DNA from: an uncultured Brevundimonas sp.
Lineage (GTDB): Bacteria; Pseudomonadota; Alphaproteobacteria; Caulobacterales; Caulobacteraceae
DNA length: 9,199 nt
Assembly: GCA_946481425.1 (NCBI GenBank)
Contig: CAMLNT010000083.1
Span: 1-9,199 of the forward strand
Direction of reading: 5' to 3'
Shown here: piece by piece, positions 6,330 to 9,199 of the stretch
Layout: every line of letters begins with the position of its first letter
Numbering within the stretch: position 1 is the stretch's first letter
Program-made: the position numbers and the translations under genes
Notes under the pieces: model-generated
Told to the model about the DNA's origin: nothing
The model's input: the letters and a program-made list of their open reading frames with translations, nothing else
Database searches by the model: none

Positions 6330-7871
6330 ATGAAGACCCTTGCCCTCGCCGCTTCCGTGAGCCTGCTGGCCGTAACCGCCGCCGCCGCACAGGACTGGCG
6401 CGCCGCCGCGCAACAGGACGTGCAGGCGCTGCATGACGAGATTCGTGACAACCATCCCGCGCTGGTGACCGGTGGCGATGAAGCCGGCTTCCGCACCCGC
6501 CTGGCAGCGGGTCTCACCGCCGCCCAGCAGCGCGCTGGCGCCGTCCGCGATGCGCAGGACTACGCCTTCACCCTGCGCGAGTTCGCCAACAGCCTGGGTG
6601 ACACCAACATCACCTTCGACCCCAACTGGCAGCAGCCTCCGCTGTGGGATGGCCAGGTGTGGAACCAGTTCACCACGGGCTGGCGTGACGGCGGCTATGT
6701 CGTCACTTGGGTTCAGCCGGGCGTGAATGGCCTGCCGCCGGTCGGTGCCCGCCTGCAGTCGTGCGACGATGTCGCGGCCGAAGACTTCGCACGCCGTCGC
6801 CTCGACGGCTGGGAAGGCAATCTCGATCAGCCGGGGGATCGCGAGCAGACCGCGCCGTTCCTGTTCTGGGACCGCGGCAACCCCTTCGTCGGCGGCCTGC
6901 CGGGCGAGTGCAACTTCACAACCGGCGGCCGTCGCGGCCGCGACTATCGCATGACCGCGGTCTTCGCACCCGAAGATCAGCGCCGCGCCGCCTACACTTC
7001 GACCCTGTACGTGCCGCAGACCGCCGTGGCCCTGGAGCCCTTCAGCGGCGGCCACTGGATCCACCTTCACGACCTGACCCAGAACGCGACCTCCGAGGCC
7101 TTCCTGGCGCAGATTGACGCCCAGCTCGCAGCGATCCAGGGCGGAAACGTCGTGATCGACCTGCGCGGCGCCCGCGCCGGCTCGGCCGGTCTCGGTTACA
7201 GCCTCGCCAACCGCCTGTGGGGTGTCGATTACCGCGTCGCCCAGCAGAACATTTCGGGCCAGATCGTCTACCGCGTGTCGCCGGACAACCGCGCCTATTT
7301 CGCCGAAGTGCTTGGCCGGATGCAGGGCGATCCGATGTTCGCCGGCAACTATCCGGGCGCGATCCGCCAGATGGAGGCCCTGATCGCCCGCTTCGACGAA
7401 GCGGCCGCCGCCGGCCAGCAGACCTTCACCGAAACCATCGCCCCGCCGATCCCGGCCATCGAGGCCGCGGCCGTCGAGGGTGCTACCGCTGAAGGCGAAG
7501 AGCCCGCCACGGGCGAGCCGGCGGCGCCGCCAGCCCCGGCTGAAGCGACCAACGCCATGCGCGGCAACGTTATCGTGCTGGTCGACGGCGGCTGCCGCAA
7601 CGCCTGCCTCGACGTGGTCGACATGCTGCTGACCCTGCCGAACGTGCGTCTGGCCGGCACGCCCACGGGCGCCGACTCGATTCACTTCGAGCAGACTCGC
7701 GTCGCCCTGCCCTCGGGCCACGGCTACCTCAACTACGGCCACAAGACCTGGTTCGGTCGCGAGCGGGGCTCCAACGTGCCCCACACGCCCGAGGCAGGCC
7801 TCACCTACACCGGCAACCCGGCTGACGACGCCGCGGTTCGCGCCTGGGTCCAGGGCCTGTTCGCCGGCTGA
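6330..7871 (+). CDS. Secreted S41-peptidase-like protein, catalytic dyad apparently lost
   Basis: 513-aa exported protein. Residues 1-20 form a signal peptide (MKTLALAASVSLLAVTAAAA), with cleavage probably near Ala20. The ATG at 6330 is chosen over an in-frame GTG at 6300 because GAAAGGA (6314-6320) precedes it by 9 bases and it begins the signal peptide. Residues 21-90 are helical with HDEIRDNHPAL, as in S41 N-terminal domains. Residues 122-160, with GLPPVGARLQSCDDV, look PDZ-like. NVVIDLRGARAGSAG (273-287) matches the S41 core VIDLRGNxGG. An Ala/Pro/Glu-rich low-complexity insert occupies about 370-408. The nucleophile region reads VIVLVDGGCRNACLD (415-429): aligned with the S41 pattern G-S-A-S-A-S-E, the catalytic serine is Asn424, and the position 25 residues later, normally lysine, is Asp449. 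Cys145, Cys194, Cys422 and Cys426 could form disulfides. Its substrate or partner is unknown. Confidence 0.82.
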   Translation: MKTLALAASVSLLAVTAAAAQDWRAAAQQDVQALHDEIRDNHPALVTGGDEAGFRTRLAAGLTAAQQRAGAVRDAQDYAFTLREFANSLGDTNITFDPNWQQPPLWDGQVWNQFTTGWRDGGYVVTWVQPGVNGLPPVGARLQSCDDVAAEDFARRRLDGWEGNLDQPGDREQTAPFLFWDRGNPFVGGLPGECNFTTGGRRGRDYRMTAVFAPEDQRRAAYTSTLYVPQTAVALEPFSGGHWIHLHDLTQNATSEAFLAQIDAQLAAIQGGNVVIDLRGARAGSAGLGYSLANRLWGVDYRVAQQNISGQIVYRVSPDNRAYFAEVLGRMQGDPMFAGNYPGAIRQMEALIARFDEAAAAGQQTFTETIAPPIPAIEAAAVEGATAEGEEPATGEPAAPPAPAEATNAMRGNVIVLVDGGCRNACLDVVDMLLTLPNVRLAGTPTGADSIHFEQTRVALPSGHGYLNYGHKTWFGRERGSNVPHTPEAGLTYTGNPADDAAVRAWVQGLFAG

Positions 7872-7893
7872 TCCCGACGCAAACTTGAACCCG

Positions 7894-7934
7894 GAAGGGG
7901 CGCTCGCCATTTTCATGGCTATGAGCGCCCCTTC
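7894..7934 (+). promoter_or_regulatory. Strong hairpin covering the msrB ribosome site and start codons
   Basis: A 12-bp perfect inverted repeat (7894-7905 with 7923-7934) encloses a second 5-bp repeat (GCCAT 7906-7910 with ATGGC 7915-7919) around a TTTC loop; the only unpaired extra bases are TAT (7920-7922). A G-T wobble could extend the base. The paired bases include most of the GGAAGGGG Shine-Dalgarno-like sequence (7893-7900) and the ATG at 7915; the ATG at 7921 overlaps the bulge. There is no T-run after the stem on either strand, so a simple intrinsic terminator is not supported. The structure is seen directly; a role in translation control of msrB is inferred. Confidence 0.6.
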
Positions 7935-8403
7935 TCAATTCGACCTCGCCCCTCCGTCGCCTTCGGACCGGCTTCTGCTTGAAAGCGGCCTCGACGCCGA
8001 AGAGCGGCGGGTTCTGCTCAATCACGGGACGGAGGCGCCGTTTTGCGGCGGCCTGCTCACCGAGAAGCGAGCGGGGCTCTACGCCTGCCGCCTCTGCGGC
8101 CTTCCGCTGTTCCGGGCGAAGACGAAGTTCGAAAGCGGGACCGGCTGGCCGTCCTTCACCGAGCCCTACGATCCGGCCCATGTGCGCGGAATCCGCGACA
8201 CCTCTCACGGCATGATCCGGGTCGAGACACGCTGCGCGCGCTGCGACAGCCATCAAGGCCATGTCTTTCCAGATGGTCCGCCGCCGACCGGCATGCGCTT
8301 CTGCATCAACTCGGTCTCTCTCACCTTTGTCGCGGACGAAGATCCCCTGCCCGACCCGCTACAGCGCGCCGATGAGGCCGCAAGGCGCTCGGTCGAAGCC
8401 TGA
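7915..8403 (+). CDS. msrB: Peptide-methionine (R)-S-oxide reductase MsrB
   Basis: Repairs methionine-(R)-sulfoxide in proteins, using thioredoxin as reductant. Numbered from the ATG at 7915 (162 aa): two zinc CxxC pairs, CRLC (Cys58, Cys61) and CARC (Cys107, Cys110); GTGWPSF (74-80); SHQGHVFPDGPPPTG; and RFCINSVSL with catalytic Cys130, 20 residues after the last zinc ligand as in other MsrBs. Thr75 occupies the site where many MsrBs carry the resolving cysteine (GCGWPSF), so recycling may use Cys44 (APFCGG) or act directly through thioredoxin. No signal peptide; cytoplasmic. Start choice is uncertain: the ATG at 7915 lies 14 bases after GGAAGGGG and that at 7921 lies 20 bases after, while an in-frame TTG at 7885 has no ribosome site. 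It follows the S41-like gene by 43 bases with no evident promoter, so read-through transcription is plausible. Confidence 0.95.
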   Translation: MAMSAPSQFDLAPPSPSDRLLLESGLDAEERRVLLNHGTEAPFCGGLLTEKRAGLYACRLCGLPLFRAKTKFESGTGWPSFTEPYDPAHVRGIRDTSHGMIRVETRCARCDSHQGHVFPDGPPPTGMRFCINSVSLTFVADEDPLPDPLQRADEAARRSVEA

Positions 8404-8412
8404 CGGCCGATG

Positions 8413-8454
8413 AAAAAACGCCCCGGAGATCGCTCTCCGGGGCGTCTTCTTTTT
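8413..8454. terminator. Bidirectional intrinsic terminator between msrB and hppA
   Basis: A 12-bp perfect GC-rich stem (8418-8429 with 8434-8445) with a TCGC loop. On the plus strand it is followed by a T-rich run (8446-8454) and serves msrB; the run of six A (8413-8418) on the other side becomes a T-run on the minus strand and serves hppA. It lies 9 bases past the msrB stop and 16 bases past the hppA stop. Confidence 0.92.
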
Positions 8455-8470
8455 CAGGCTTTGACTTCGA

Positions 8471-9199
8471 TCAGCCGATCCGGCCCGAGGCCAGGACCGC
8501 CAGAAGCAGCAGGGCCACGATGTTGGTGATCTTGATCATCGGGTTCACGGCGGGCCCCGCCGTGTCCTTGTAGGGATCGCCGACCGTGTCGCCGGTCACC
8601 GCCGCCTTGTGAGCGTCGGAGCCCTTCTGGTGGACGACGCCGTTCTTGTCGGTGAAGCCCTCCTCGATGATCTTCTTGGCGTTGTCCCAGGCGCCGCCGC
8701 CGGAGGTCATGGAGACCGCGACGAACAGGCCCGTGACGATCACCCCCATCAGCATGGCGCCCAGGGCGGCGAAGGCGTCGGCCTTGTCCGTCTGCGGCAG
8801 CCACAGGACCACGAAGAACAGGACGATCGGAGCCAGCACCGGAAGGAGCGACGGCACGATCATCTCGCGGATGGCGGACCGGGTCAGGATGTCCACGGCG
8901 CGGCCGTATTCCGGCTTCACCTCTCCCGTCATGATGCCCGGGTTCTCGCGGAACTGGCGACGAACCTCGGCCACGACCGATTCTGCGGCCTTGCCGACCG
9001 CCGTCATGGACATGCCTCCGAACAGGAACGGCAGCAGGCCGCCGAACAGAAGGCCCACCACGACGTACGGGTTCGACAGATCGAACGCGACCTCACCCAG
9101 ACCGAAGAAGAACGACCCGACCTGGGCCTCTTCGGTGAAGTGCTGAAGGTCCGCCGTGTAGGCCGCGAACAGCACCAGGGCGCCGAGGCCGGCCGAACC
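8471..9199 (-). CDS. hppA: Membrane-bound proton-translocating pyrophosphatase, C-terminal part (cut by window edge)
   Basis: The last 242 codons of an H+-translocating inorganic pyrophosphatase; the 5' two thirds lie beyond the right edge, and the reading frame is open to position 9199. HppA hydrolyses cytoplasmic pyrophosphate and pumps ions across the inner membrane. Seen here: at least four hydrophobic helices, including [48 protein letters not shown] and [51 protein letters not shown]; and the C-terminal signature [18 protein letters not shown], whose acidic residues help bind Mg-pyrophosphate. The fragment begins GSAGLGAL, which by family memory directly follows the GNTT(K/A) motif that separates K+-independent from K+-dependent enzymes, so the ion class cannot be decided from this window. 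It ends at TGA 8471-8473, before the shared terminator. Confidence 0.96.
   Translation of the reverse strand, partial: GSAGLGALVLFAAYTADLQHFTEEAQVGSFFFGLGEVAFDLSNPYVVVGLLFGGLLPFLFGGMSMTAVGKAAESVVAEVRRQFRENPGIMTGEVKPEYGRAVDILTRSAIREMIVPSLLPVLAPIVLFFVVLWLPQTDKADAFAALGAMLMGVIVTGLFVAVSMTSGGGAWDNAKKIIEEGFTDKNGVVHQKGSDAHKAAVTGDTVGDPYKDTAGPAVNPMIKITNIVALLLLAVLASGRIG

Noticed and set aside
6231..7916. 561-codon open frame on the minus strand opposite the S41-like gene
   Set aside because: High-GC coding DNA often leaves long open antisense frames. Its translation has no recognisable domain, and the plus strand carries a signal peptide, S41 motifs and a good ribosome site.
7894..7934. Hairpin as an ordinary Rho-independent terminator of the S41-like gene
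   Set aside because: The stem is followed by TCAATTCG rather than a T-run, and it overlaps the msrB start region; compare the classic terminator at 8413-8454.

Overview
The window is high-GC DNA with dense, GC-ending codons and short intergenic gaps. Gene content (yajC-secD-secF, propionyl-CoA carboxylase alpha subunit, H+-pyrophosphatase, a COG3146-type acyltransferase beside a RidA-family gene, MsrB) suggests an alphaproteobacterium, most likely Caulobacterales (Brevundimonas/Caulobacter-like). That placement is inferred from protein flavour, not from a search. It looks like ordinary chromosome: I see no insertion sequence, tRNA, rRNA, CRISPR array, phage gene or attachment site.

Layout. 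(1) 1-2071, minus strand: the Sec accessory operon yajC-secD-secF, with secF cut by the left edge. (2) 2072-2247: a divergent intergenic region with a weak candidate promoter for yajC. (3) 2248-3845, plus strand: a RidA-family gene whose stop overlaps the GTG start of a FemAB-like N-acyltransferase. (4) 3907-4224, plus: a small CsbD-like protein with a C-terminal membrane anchor. (5) 4221-6194, minus: pccA, converging on gene 4 so tightly that both TAG stops lie in one CTAG palindrome. (6) 6330-7871, plus: a secreted S41-peptidase-like protein lacking the usual Ser/Lys dyad. (7) 7915-8403, plus: msrB, whose Shine-Dalgarno-like sequence and start codons lie inside a strong hairpin. (8) 8413-8454: a bidirectional terminator. 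(9) 8471-9199, minus: the C-terminal third of hppA, cut by the right edge.

How the genes fit together. YajC, SecD and SecF form the proton-driven accessory complex of the Sec translocon, and several other products are membrane or secreted proteins (CsbD-like protein, S41-like protein, pyrophosphatase). PccA is the biotin-carrying half of propionyl-CoA carboxylase; its beta-subunit gene is not in the window. MsrB repairs oxidised methionine. No single new multi-gene system is evident. The items most worth a second look are the hairpin over the msrB start, the S41-like protein with a degenerate active site, and the translationally overlapping RidA/acyltransferase pair.
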